Shown here piece after piece: positions 24,579-32,405 of a stretch of 64,000 nucleotides of DNA. A model generated the notes under the pieces. That model had not been told where the DNA came from. It searched no databases and worked only from the letters and a program-made list of their open reading frames with translations. Both the position numbers and the translations under genes were made by a program. Each line of letters opens with the position of its first letter. Within the stretch, counting starts at the first letter, position 1. Source of the stretch: an uncultured Bacteroidales bacterium (GTDB lineage Bacteria > Bacteroidota > Bacteroidia > Bacteroidales > UBA932). Location: the NCBI GenBank assembly GCA_905235675.1, contig CAJONC010000013.1, positions 1 through 64,000 on the forward strand, in the 5' to 3' direction.

Positions 24579-26116
24579 TTCTTGACTATGTTTTTATAGT
24601 ATGTTTTGCCGTTGTATTTGATTGTGACATTGTATCTGCCCGGAGCGAGGGATGACATGTCGACCGCGAGAGGCTGGAAGGCGCTGACGAAGCAGCTATC
24701 CTCGTAAACTGTCTTTCCGGTGGAACTGACAATCAGCACATAGGTCTCGGCACCTTCTTCGGTGCGTATGTTGAGCACGTCCTCCACTTGCACGGGGTAG
24801 GTTTCCGCGGGGTCTTCGGAAGATTTCACCAGTATGGGAATGAAAGACTCGCAGCTCTTTTCTCCATCGCTTGCAATCAGTGTGATTCGGGCATATCCCG
24901 GATTCCTGGCGTTGATTCTCAATATGTTGCCATTGGGTACCGGTGTGACGGCATCGCGGTTGTCAACGGAAACCATGTAACTGAGCTCATCTCCGTCGGG
25001 ATCGCTGAACAGTTCGTCCAGATTCCTGAAAGTGCTGGCTCCATAGTCATACAGCAGTATGCCCTCGGGCTGAGATTTGAGTACAGGGGCATTGTCTTCG
25101 GGGGTTGTGGCGGATTTTATTTCCGAGACTTCGGAAAAATTCCTGCTCCCGTCGTAGGCATAAAGCACTGTATAATAAGTGGTGGCGCTATTCAGCTCGG
25201 AAACTGTTCCGGATACTTTTTCCCCTGCCGCAGCGCCGTTGGCGCTTATTGTTGCCATGCTGACATTCTGCCCCGGGTTCTCGGGCGTGGCGTATGCCAG
25301 GGCATTGCGGTCCTTGCTTATCAGGCAGACGGCCCCCGACGCTTTCCCGTCGTCGACATCGGAAGGTACCGTGTAGCTAACCTCAATGGCCCTGTGCGCG
25401 GCGTCCAAAGAATACTCGCTGACTTTCTCGGGAGCTGTGACAGATACATTGCCGAGTTTGAAGGAAGCTGCGACATTTACCCACGGGCCTATATATTTGG
25501 AGCCGCTGGCAAGTAAATTGTCGGCGCCGTCAATCAGCAGGTGCGTGAGCTCGTCGTTTGTAAATCCCGGGCCGCCGAAGAAAGATACTATCAGTGCGGC
25601 GGCGCCGCTTATGTGCGGACAGGCCATGGATGTGCCCGACATGTAGCCATAGTTTGTGTAGTCGTAGTCGGACTGCTTTTCAGTTGCGTATGTATTGAAT
25701 ATCTGGCCGCGGCTGTATCCTTCGCCGTCGTAGGATGTTATGGAATCATTATTATACAAACCATCTCCTCCGGGGGCGCAGATGTCCACCCAGGGACCGT
25801 AATTTGAATAATATGCCCTGGTATGTCCGGCGGTGCCGGCGCTTACGGAAATCACAGGCTCGTATGCGCATATCACATCGTAATCGATGGCTTCATTTCC
25901 TGCGGCGAATATCACCACTCCACCCTTCATGGGTGAGTCCGCTTTCTGGTTTCCGCTGTTGTCGCAGCCGGCATATTTGATAAAGTAATCGATGGCTGAG
26001 CGCAGGTAATTCGGGATGCTTCCCTTTTTGTAACTCCAGTTCTTTGGCAGATACCTTGCCGTCTTCGTTTTCGTCGGCGTAATAACCCCAGCTGTTCTGG
26101 GAAATGACCGCCCCAT
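24575..26116 (-). CDS. T9SS subtilisin protease, C-terminal part (frameshifted)
   Basis: This frame carries the C-terminal part of an S8 peptidase. GYMSGTSMACPHISGAAAL supplies the catalytic Ser, two Ig/fibronectin-like regions follow, and the last 70 residues end YNVTIKYNGKTYYKNIVKK, a type A T9SS sorting domain. The signal peptide and the Asp and His of the triad lie in another frame (25893-27038). The frames meet in the run AAAAAGGG at about 26025-26032 on the minus strand, where removing one base joins ELQKG to SIPNYLRSAIDYF. The 26116 ATG is therefore not the real start. The intact protein would be about 820 residues. This is a frameshift mutation, a programmed shift or an assembly error. 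Confidence 0.75.
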   Translation of the reverse strand: MGRSFPRTAGVITPTKTKTARYLPKNWSYKKGSIPNYLRSAIDYFIKYAGCDNSGNQKADSPMKGGVVIFAAGNEAIDYDVICAYEPVISVSAGTAGHTRAYYSNYGPWVDICAPGGDGLYNNDSITSYDGEGYSRGQIFNTYATEKQSDYDYTNYGYMSGTSMACPHISGAAALIVSFFGGPGFTNDELTHLLIDGADNLLASGSKYIGPWVNVAASFKLGNVSVTAPEKVSEYSLDAAHRAIEVSYTVPSDVDDGKASGAVCLISKDRNALAYATPENPGQNVSMATISANGAAAGEKVSGTVSELNSATTYYTVLYAYDGSRNFSEVSEIKSATTPEDNAPVLKSQPEGILLYDYGASTFRNLDELFSDPDGDELSYMVSVDNRDAVTPVPNGNILRINARNPGYARITLIASDGEKSCESFIPILVKSSEDPAETYPVQVEDVLNIRTEEGAETYVLIVSSTGKTVYEDSCFVSAFQPLAVDMSSLAPGRYNVTIKYNGKTYYKNIVKK

Positions 26117-27038
26117 GGTCCGCCCCCCATTTTATGGCGTTGGCCGTTTCACTGTCGCTGGCGCCTTTTTCTTTCGTGAAAATCTGGCAGCTCAACAGCC
26201 GGACACCTCCTTTTCCGGAGGCGAAATCCCCTCCTGCAATGCCTGCAACCCCGATTCCGTTGTTGCGTACGGCGGAGATGACTCCGGCCACGTGCGTCCC
26301 GTGGGAATCCGGAGTTATGGTATAATTCCTGTCAACGAAATTCCTGCTGCCCTCAGGTCCTGCGGGGATGCAGTTGGCGGCAAGGTCGGGATGGTTCAGG
26401 TCTATGCCTCCGTCCATCACGGCGACTATCACATCGGGATTGCCAGTGGTGTAATTTTCCCATACCGAAATCAGGCCAATGTCGGTCCCGTCATTTTTGT
26501 AAGTATCTATTCCCCATGCGGAATTGGCCCTGGTGCAGGCTATGTTGAGGGATTTGTCGTTGTACAGGTCCCACTGCCATTTGAAATACGGGTCGTTGGG
26601 GACGGCGCTGCACCGTCTGGTTTTGCGGGGGAACTCGACGCCGGTGATGCCGTCGACTGCGGAGAGGGCGGCTCCGGCCTTTGTGGCGGGGATGTCGTCA
26701 TTCAGCCTTACCCTGTAGAAGAGGTTCAGCCCTTCCCGCCGGGTGCGTTCCTCATACTCGCCGGCATCGGGGAAAACCCTTTCATAAGATTCGATTGCCA
26801 GTTCATCAATTGCGGAATCCATCGCCGCGGATTTGGTATGGAGGGTGTTGTTCCCGTTTGCCGCTTCGAGCATTTCGGCAAGTTCCGGAGTGACTTCTAT
26901 GATGGCGACTCCGCGGATTCTTGAACTTTGTATTTCCTCTTCATTGCCGGGAACAGCAGGCGCTTGTTCTTCGTTCTTGTTGCATGCGGCGAATATGGTA
27001 CAGGCCAGGGTGAGTGCGGGGACGAGAAATTTTTTCAT
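25893..27038 (-). CDS. T9SS subtilisin protease, N-terminal part (frameshifted)
   Basis: Starts MKKFLVPALTLACTIFAAC, a lipoprotein-type signal. After a propeptide-like region comes the peptidase S8 domain, with DVIVAVMDGGIDLNHPDL (catalytic Asp) and DSHGTHVAGVISAV (catalytic His). Past KELELQKG the frame reads an unrelated tail (KHPELPALSHRLL), showing that the true continuation is in the next frame (24575-26116). It starts 10 bp after the stop of the Fic-like wHTH gene and is followed by the PorQ-like gene, so the operon is Fic-like / protease / PorQ-like. Substrates of the protease are unknown. Confidence 0.75.
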   Translation of the reverse strand: MKKFLVPALTLACTIFAACNKNEEQAPAVPGNEEEIQSSRIRGVAIIEVTPELAEMLEAANGNNTLHTKSAAMDSAIDELAIESYERVFPDAGEYEERTRREGLNLFYRVRLNDDIPATKAGAALSAVDGITGVEFPRKTRRCSAVPNDPYFKWQWDLYNDKSLNIACTRANSAWGIDTYKNDGTDIGLISVWENYTTGNPDVIVAVMDGGIDLNHPDLAANCIPAGPEGSRNFVDRNYTITPDSHGTHVAGVISAVRNNGIGVAGIAGGDFASGKGGVRLLSCQIFTKEKGASDSETANAIKWGADHGAVISQNSWGYYADENEDGKVSAKELELQKGKHPELPALSHRLLYQICRLRQQRKPESGLTHEGWSGDIRRRK

Positions 27039-27048
27039 CAGTTGACGC

Positions 27049-27750
27049 TTATTGATTCACCACCTGCCAGTATCCGCCCTTGTCGGGCCCGATGCGGCGA
27101 AGCTTGCCGCTGTGCTTGAGATTGGCGAGGTGCTTTTCCACACCTTTGGCGGAGATGCCGAGAAGTGCGGCGAGATCGTTCGTGGTATAACGGGGATGGG
27201 CGGACAGGGTTTCGAGGATGATGCGGCTGTTCTTCGGCTTATCTTCCATCAGGTTCCTCGGGATGGCGGGGGCCTCCGGTTCGGTATCGAATTCCACCAG
27301 CATCATATTGGCCAGCAGGCTTGCCATCAGGCCGTTTCCCGAAGGCCAGAGCGATGCTTCTGCAATTTCGGAGCAAAGTTTTCCGGCTGCCTCCCTCAGG
27401 CCGTCCTTCCCGAGCCGGTTGGCGTGCATCCTTGTCTCGTTGGCATCGTTGCAAATCTTCTGCAGGGCGGCCTCCGACGATACGGCGCCGGCATCGAATC
27501 CCCTGTCTTTCAGCGCTATGGATGCAAGCCTCTTTATCCTGTAGCTGCTCCATCTCTGGTGCTGCCCCGCATCCTCGAAGGCGGCAAGGTAGGCGTCGCG
27601 CAGGTTCAGGTTGTTCATCTGCTCGGAGATGGTTTTCCCTTCGCTGCTGATTCCCTCGTCAAGAAGACGCGTGTTCTGCCTCAGGGTAAGGGTGGAACCT
27701 TCCTGCGCCGTGGAGGCGGTTATGATGGTGTACAGTAGCTCTTTTTCCAT
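27049..27750 (-). CDS. Degenerate Fic-like protein with winged-helix C-terminus
   Basis: 233 residues from ATG 27750. The N-terminus STAQEGSTLTLRQNTRLL (13-30) matches the Fic [S/T]xxxE[G/N] inhibitory motif and the Fic_N lead-in. The segment SLWPSGNGLMAS (133-144) aligns without gaps to the Fic catalytic loop HPWxDGNGRxxR, but the His, Asp and both Arg are replaced (Ser, Ser, Leu, Ser), so AMPylation is not expected. The C-terminus (TTNDLAALLGISAKGVEKHL, IGPDKGGYWQVVN) is the winged helix usually found at the end of Bacteroidota Fic proteins. It is probably a DNA-binding regulator or a dead enzyme acting as a decoy. A longer frame to 27825 lacks support. Confidence 0.7.
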   Translation of the reverse strand: MEKELLYTIITASTAQEGSTLTLRQNTRLLDEGISSEGKTISEQMNNLNLRDAYLAAFEDAGQHQRWSSYRIKRLASIALKDRGFDAGAVSSEAALQKICNDANETRMHANRLGKDGLREAAGKLCSEIAEASLWPSGNGLMASLLANMMLVEFDTEPEAPAIPRNLMEDKPKNSRIILETLSAHPRYTTNDLAALLGISAKGVEKHLANLKHSGKLRRIGPDKGGYWQVVNQ

Positions 27751-27770
27751 AAAAACTGAAATGTGAATTA

Positions 27771-27809
27771 CAAAAATATAAAAAAGCGCCTCAACTTGCA
27801 ATGCAGGCG
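27771..27809 (-). promoter_or_regulatory. Promoter and inverted repeat upstream of Fic-like gene
   Basis: On the minus strand TATTTTTG (27778-27771) lies 20 nt below a TTG (27801-27799). The promoter is framed by an inverted repeat CGCCT (27787-27791) and AGGCG (27805-27809) with TTGCAA at its centre. This resembles an operator and could be bound by the adjacent winged-helix protein. The sequence also lies upstream of the divergent pepP gene. Confidence 0.4.
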
Positions 27810-27835
27810 TACACATATATTGCATTTTTTATGAC

Positions 27836-27843
27836 TATATTTG
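27836..27843 (+). promoter_or_regulatory. -7 box of pepP
   Basis: TATATTTG matches TAnnTTTG and ends 15 nt before the ATG at 27859. No -33 TTTG at 19-21 nt is present. Confidence 0.45.
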
Positions 27844-27858
27844 TGAAAATTACAAGAT

Positions 27859-29244
27859 ATGTTCAGTAAAGAAACTTATACTTCCCGCCGCGCCGCCCTG
27901 CGAAAACTTCTCCAGGGAGAGAAAGGCATAGCCGTGTTCATCGGCAATGCCGAAGCTCCGGCGCAATACAGGGACAATTGTTACAAATTCCGTCAGGACA
28001 GCACCTGGCTGTATTATTTCGGGATAGACGAACCGCGCTTCGCTTCGGTGATTGACCTTGAAGACGGCACCGAAACCATCTTCGCCGACGACGTCTCGAT
28101 AGATGACATAATCTGGATGGGGCCCCAGCCTTCCGTCGCGCAGCAGGCTGCGGAAGCAGGGGTGGCGCATTCCGCAGCGTATTCCGGCCTCGGCTCCGCG
28201 GTCGGAAAGGCTCTCGCACAGGGCCGTCCCGTGCACACCATCCCCCCTTCGAGGTACTACAACACGCTCAAACTCAAGGAGCTGGGCATAGACGGGCAGC
28301 CTTCCGAAGCCCTGATCCGCGCCATTATCGCCATGCGCCTCGTCAAGACTCCCGAAGAAATCGCGGAACTTGACGCTGCCGGAGTGCTCGGGCAGAAGAT
28401 GCACACCGTCGCCCGCAAGGGCATACGCCCCGGCCGCGTGGAGCAGGAGATAGTGGGTGAAATGGAGGGAGTTACGCTCTCCGAAGGCTGGGGGGTGTCC
28501 TTCCCCACCATCCTGACGCAGCACGGGGAAGTGTTCCACAACCATGGCCACGCCGGAGTGATAGAGCCGGGAAAGCTGATGGTGGTGGATGCCGGCGCGG
28601 AGACGAACTCGCACTATGCTTCCGACTTCACCCGTACCTATCCCACCGGAGGGAAGTACAGCCCCAGGCAGAGGGATATCTATCAGATAGTTTATGACTG
28701 CCACGAACTGGCATTCTCCCTTATCCGGCCGGGTGTCCGCTACAGCGACGTTCACCTTGCCGTCGCCCGCCTGATGCTCGACCGCCTCGGGCAGCTCGGT
28801 CTCGTGAAAGGAGACCTGGACGAGATGGTGGCCGCCGGAGTCGCAGGGCTCTTCATGCCCCACGGCCTCGGGCACAATATGGGCCTGGACGTGCACGACA
28901 TGGAGGATCTGGGCGAAGATCTCGTGGGATATGATACGGATCAGCTCAGGTCGAAGCAGCTCGGGCTGGGATCGCTCCGCATGGCACGCAGGCTTGTTGC
29001 CGGAAATGTCATTACCGACGAACCCGGCATCTATTTCATACCCGACCTTGTCGAACTCTGGAAGAAGGAAGGCCGGCCGTTCGTGAACTATGCCGCCCTT
29101 GCGGAAGGGTACTATGATTTCGGAGGTATACGCCTCGAAGACGACGTGCTGGTAACCGGAGACGGAGCCCGCAGGCTCGGAGGCACCCGCCTGCCCGCAT
29201 CCCCCGACGAAATAGAAGCTGCAATGGCGGCCGACCGCGCGTAG
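27859..29244 (+). CDS. pepP: Aminopeptidase P (M24 metallopeptidase)
   Basis: 461 residues. The N-terminal aminopeptidase P domain contains DSTWLYYFGIDEPRF. The pita-bread M24 domain shows the five metal ligands: VVDAGAETNSHYASDFTRTY (two Asp), HGLGHNMGLDVHD (His), ITDEPGIYF (Glu) and GIRLEDDVLVT (Glu). It removes N-terminal residues ahead of proline, using two Mn ions, in the cytoplasm. The length matches the family. It is followed by fabG after 48 bp. Confidence 0.93.
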   Translation: MFSKETYTSRRAALRKLLQGEKGIAVFIGNAEAPAQYRDNCYKFRQDSTWLYYFGIDEPRFASVIDLEDGTETIFADDVSIDDIIWMGPQPSVAQQAAEAGVAHSAAYSGLGSAVGKALAQGRPVHTIPPSRYYNTLKLKELGIDGQPSEALIRAIIAMRLVKTPEEIAELDAAGVLGQKMHTVARKGIRPGRVEQEIVGEMEGVTLSEGWGVSFPTILTQHGEVFHNHGHAGVIEPGKLMVVDAGAETNSHYASDFTRTYPTGGKYSPRQRDIYQIVYDCHELAFSLIRPGVRYSDVHLAVARLMLDRLGQLGLVKGDLDEMVAAGVAGLFMPHGLGHNMGLDVHDMEDLGEDLVGYDTDQLRSKQLGLGSLRMARRLVAGNVITDEPGIYFIPDLVELWKKEGRPFVNYAALAEGYYDFGGIRLEDDVLVTGDGARRLGGTRLPASPDEIEAAMAADRA

Positions 29245-29292
29245 AATATTAAAACCTTTAAACCAAATGATAAAACAGTAAAAAACGAAACT

Positions 29293-30030
29293 ATGGGACT
29301 TTTGGACGGAAAAGTCGCCCTCATTACGGGCGCATCGAGGGGAATAGGCAAAGCTATCGCCCTCAAATACGCGGCTGAAGGAGCAGACGTGGCCTTCACC
29401 GACCTTGTAGTAAACCAGGAAACAGTAACTGAGATCGCCGCCCTCGGCCATAAGGTAAAGGCTTATGAGAGCAACGCCGCCGATTTTGAGCAGACACAGC
29501 AGGTCGTGGATCAGATTATGGCTGATTTCGGAAAGATCGACATACTGGTAAATAACGCCGGCATCACCAAGGACGGGCTTGCAATGCGCATGACCGAGCA
29601 GCAGTGGGATGCGGTTATAGCAGTCAACATGAAATCGGCCTTCAACTTCATCCACGCAGTGCTCCCCGCAATGGCCCGCGCCAAGAGCGGCAGCATCATC
29701 AACATGGCATCCATAGCCGGACAGATGGGAAATCCCGGGCAGATCAACTACGCCGCCACCAAGGCCGGCCTCATCGCCATGGCAAAGTCGGTTGCGAAGG
29801 AGATGGGATCGCGCGGCATACGAGCCAACAGCATCGCCCCCGGATTCATAGTCTCCGACATGACCAACGCACTTCCCGAAGCCGTGCGCGAGGAATACAT
29901 CAAGCAGATTCCCCTCCGCCGCGGCGGTACCCCCGAGGACATAGCCAATGCCGCGCTGTTCCTCGCAAGCGATCTCTCTTCGTATGTCACCGGCCAGGTA
30001 ATCGCCGTCAACGGTGGCCTCTACTGCTGA
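29293..30030 (+). CDS. fabG: 3-oxoacyl-[acyl-carrier-protein] reductase
   Basis: 245 residues of classical SDR type. ITGASRGIGKAIA binds NADPH, VNNAGITKDG is the NNAG motif, and SIINMASIAGQMGNPGQIN plus YAATKAG give the Ser-Tyr-Lys catalytic set. The very close match to FabG consensus supports the beta-ketoacyl-ACP reduction step of fatty acid synthesis. It ends inside the start of comF (17-bp overlap). Confidence 0.9.
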   Translation: MGLLDGKVALITGASRGIGKAIALKYAAEGADVAFTDLVVNQETVTEIAALGHKVKAYESNAADFEQTQQVVDQIMADFGKIDILVNNAGITKDGLAMRMTEQQWDAVIAVNMKSAFNFIHAVLPAMARAKSGSIINMASIAGQMGNPGQINYAATKAGLIAMAKSVAKEMGSRGIRANSIAPGFIVSDMTNALPEAVREEYIKQIPLRRGGTPEDIANAALFLASDLSSYVTGQVIAVNGGLYC

Positions 30031-30739
30031 TGTGCTTCTGTCGGTAGCCGACCTTGCCATGCCGCGCAGATGCGTCTGTTGCGGCAGGCATCTCCTTTTG
30101 CAGGAAAGGGATATCTGTGTGTGCTGCAGGGCCGACCTTCCCGAAACTCATTTTGCAAGGCTTCGCGACAACTCCATGTCGGAAGCCTTCAACTCTTTGA
30201 TTCAAAGGGAGTCGGGCTCGCGTTTCATAGCTTTCGGATATGCCACGGCCCTGTTTTATTATCGCGGCGCTTACCGTGAAATAAGCAGAAGCCTAAAATA
30301 TCATCGCGGGTTTTCCGTCGGAAAGGCGTTTTCCAGGCAGCTTGCAGGGAGGATAGTCTCTTCTCCTTTATATTCCGACGTGGACGCCGTGGTACCCGTC
30401 CCCCTGCACTGGACCCGCGCCTGGAGCAGGGGATACAACCAGGCCCGTATCATCGCAAGGGAGATAGCCTCCGCCCTTGGCGTGCCGCTGCAGTCCGGGC
30501 TGCTGTGCCGAAGGCGCCGCACCCGCTCCCAGACCACCCTCGACTCCGGAAGGCGTGCGGCCAACACGCGGGGAGCCTTCGCGGTGAAGCGCCGCTGCAA
30601 AACCGGCTTCCGCCACATACTGCTGGTGGACGACGTATATACCACCGGAGCCACCACCCTCGCCTGCGAGCAGGCCCTGCACGATAACTTCCCTGCATGC
30701 AGGGTTTCGGTTGCCACCCTGGCATTTGTAGAACACTGA
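30014..30739 (+). CDS. ComF family phosphoribosyltransferase-like protein
   Basis: 241 residues. PRRCVCCGRHLLLQERDICV contains the CxxC pairs of the N-terminal zinc finger, and HILLVDDVYTTGATT is the PRPP-binding loop of type I phosphoribosyltransferases. This is the ComF/GntX layout, linked with DNA uptake and with recovery from DNA replication stress in other bacteria. The frame starts with GTG at 30014, overlapping fabG by 17 bp; ATG at 30059 is an alternative but would cut close to the zinc finger. Confidence 0.88.
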   Translation: MASTADVLLSVADLAMPRRCVCCGRHLLLQERDICVCCRADLPETHFARLRDNSMSEAFNSLIQRESGSRFIAFGYATALFYYRGAYREISRSLKYHRGFSVGKAFSRQLAGRIVSSPLYSDVDAVVPVPLHWTRAWSRGYNQARIIAREIASALGVPLQSGLLCRRRRTRSQTTLDSGRRAANTRGAFAVKRRCKTGFRHILLVDDVYTTGATTLACEQALHDNFPACRVSVATLAFVEH

Positions 30740-30751
30740 AATATCTTATAT

Positions 30752-31237
30752 ATGAGCGCTCTTGAAATTTTTGCAATCATCTGTGCGATACTGGGAATTG
30801 TCGGCAGCATAGTTCCCGGGCTTCCCGGCCCTCCCCTCAGCTGGCTGGGTCTGCTCCTGGTGTATTTTGCCGGCACGAGGGGAGAGTGTGATACCGTTAG
30901 CACCACCTTTCTCCTGGTCTGGCTTGGCATAACCACTCTTGTTACCGTGCTCGACTACGTTGTTCCTGCATGGACTGCCAAGGCTACCGGAGGACACAAG
31001 GCCGCATCATGGGGGGCTGTGATAGGGCTTTTTGCAGGAATGTTCCTGACTCCCGTGGGGATGGTTGCCGGTTCGTTCATCGGGGCCTTCGTGGGAGAGT
31101 ATTTCTTTGCGAAAAACGATGCGGCGAATTCAGTGAAGGCAGCTATCGGCGCATTTCTCGGCTTCATCCTCGGCACAGGCCTGAAGCTGATAGTCAGCGG
31201 GATAATGATGTTTTACATAATCAAATTCATAATATGA
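30752..31237 (+). CDS. DUF456 membrane protein
   Basis: 161 residues with about four to five hydrophobic segments, including IFAIICAILGIVGSIVPGLP and the glycine-rich GMVAGSFIGAFVGEYFF. These are the hallmarks of DUF456, an uncharacterised inner membrane family often found near comF in Bacteroidota. The stop overlaps the ATG of the SGNH esterase gene (ATGA at 31234-31237). Confidence 0.8.
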   Translation: MSALEIFAIICAILGIVGSIVPGLPGPPLSWLGLLLVYFAGTRGECDTVSTTFLLVWLGITTLVTVLDYVVPAWTAKATGGHKAASWGAVIGLFAGMFLTPVGMVAGSFIGAFVGEYFFAKNDAANSVKAAIGAFLGFILGTGLKLIVSGIMMFYIIKFII

Positions 31238-32298
31238 AAAAGTTGCTGGTTTTTGTTGTGTCCACCTTTTTGTGTGTCTGCGCGTCCGCCCAGGTCTGGC
31301 ACGATGCCGAGACCATGCACGTTTATGGCAAGGCCGTAGATGACACCTACTCGCATTATGTGCGTTTCCCCGCCGACATCAACGAAATAGCCCGCAAGGA
31401 CCTGCAGTATCTCGGGCAGGATGCCGCCGGCCTTTATGTGCAGTTCCGCACGGATTCGCCTGCGGTGCATGTGCGCTGGACCTCGGTGAAGAAGCTTACC
31501 ATGTCGCACATGGCGTCGGTGGGTTCGAGGGGCGTTGACCTCTATGCGAAGATGGATGAGGGCTGGCGTTTCGTGGGAAGTGCCCGTCCGGCCCTCGATT
31601 ACAACGAGACCACCCGCTGCATAGTGAAAGATGTGGATGCAGGCTATCGCGAGTACAGGATGTATCTGTCGCTTTACGACGGCATAGGAAAGCTTGAGAT
31701 AGGCACGGAGCCGGGTTATGAGTTCATTCCGGAATCTGCCGGCAGGCGGGAGGCGCCTGTGGTGATGTACGGTACCAGCATACTGCAGGGAGGCTGCGTG
31801 TCACGCCCAGGAATGGCGGCGACAAATATCCTCGGGAGATGGCTGGACCGCGAGGTGGTGAACCTCGGATTCAGCGGCAACGCGAGGCTGGATGCTGAAA
31901 TTGCGCAGCTGATGGCGATGGTGGAGAATCCGGCTGTGTTCGTGCTGGACAATGTGCCCAACTGCACTGCAGATCTTATATTGGAGAAAGGGGAAGCCTT
32001 TGTGAGGATACTTCGCGCTGCCCATCCTTCGGTGCCGATAGTGTTCGTGGAGCAGGCCCCCTATGCAAACGATGCAATTTGCGCGTCTTCCGCGGAAAAA
32101 GTCCGTGGGAAGAATGGAGCCCAGCGTATCGTGTTCGAAAGGCTGGTTGCGGCGGGGGAGAAGAATCTGTATTTCGTCGAAGGTGACTCCCTCATTGGCT
32201 CCGATGGTGAGGCGACGGTGGATTATGTCCACCAGACCGACCTTGGCGCTATGCGCTATGCCGAAGCTCTCCGCCCTGTTCTTGAGCCTCTTCTGTAA
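31234..32298 (+). CDS. Secreted SGNH/GDSL hydrolase (GxDLY + Lipase_GDSL_3 type)
   Basis: 354 residues with a signal peptide (MKKLLVFVVSTFLCVCASAQ). The N-terminal jelly-roll domain carries the GVDLY motif of GxDLY proteins. The C-terminal SGNH hydrolase has VMYGTSILQGGC (catalytic Ser), LGFSGNARLD (Gly/Asn oxyanion) and DYVHQTDLGAMRYAEAL (Asp-His). It probably removes acyl groups from glycans in the periplasm or outside the cell. It ends 107 bp before the GH28 gene, but that gap holds its own promoter and operator, so it belongs to the upstream operon. Confidence 0.83.
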   Translation: MKKLLVFVVSTFLCVCASAQVWHDAETMHVYGKAVDDTYSHYVRFPADINEIARKDLQYLGQDAAGLYVQFRTDSPAVHVRWTSVKKLTMSHMASVGSRGVDLYAKMDEGWRFVGSARPALDYNETTRCIVKDVDAGYREYRMYLSLYDGIGKLEIGTEPGYEFIPESAGRREAPVVMYGTSILQGGCVSRPGMAATNILGRWLDREVVNLGFSGNARLDAEIAQLMAMVENPAVFVLDNVPNCTADLILEKGEAFVRILRAAHPSVPIVFVEQAPYANDAICASSAEKVRGKNGAQRIVFERLVAAGEKNLYFVEGDSLIGSDGEATVDYVHQTDLGAMRYAEALRPVLEPLL

Positions 32299-32333
32299 TT
32301 GCTTTTTCCGCTTCGCCGTCATAATTTCGTATT

Positions 32334-32379
32334 ATTTCCGTGCCCGTGCACGGAAATTTGAAAATTGTTTCTATCTTTG
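32334..32379 (+). promoter_or_regulatory. Palindromic operator and -7 box of the GH28 operon
   Basis: Arms ATTTCCGTGC (32334-32343) and GCACGGAAAT (32348-32357) are perfectly complementary around CCGT. TATCTTTG (-7 type) follows at 32372-32379, leaving 13 nt from the extended arm end (32358). The same palindrome, with the same 13-nt spacing to a TATATTTG box, precedes the SusC gene (38691-38737). The palindrome covers the place where -33 should be and no TTTG sits there, which favours control by a bound regulator. Confidence 0.65.
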
Positions 32380-32405
32380 CAGATAGAACACTTGACTGAT
32401 GACCG

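Noticed and set aside
27850-30060. A 736-codon open frame on the minus strand across pepP and fabG
   Set aside because: It lies antisense to two well-supported genes. Its protein has no coherent domain and long antisense frames are expected from the GC-rich codon use.
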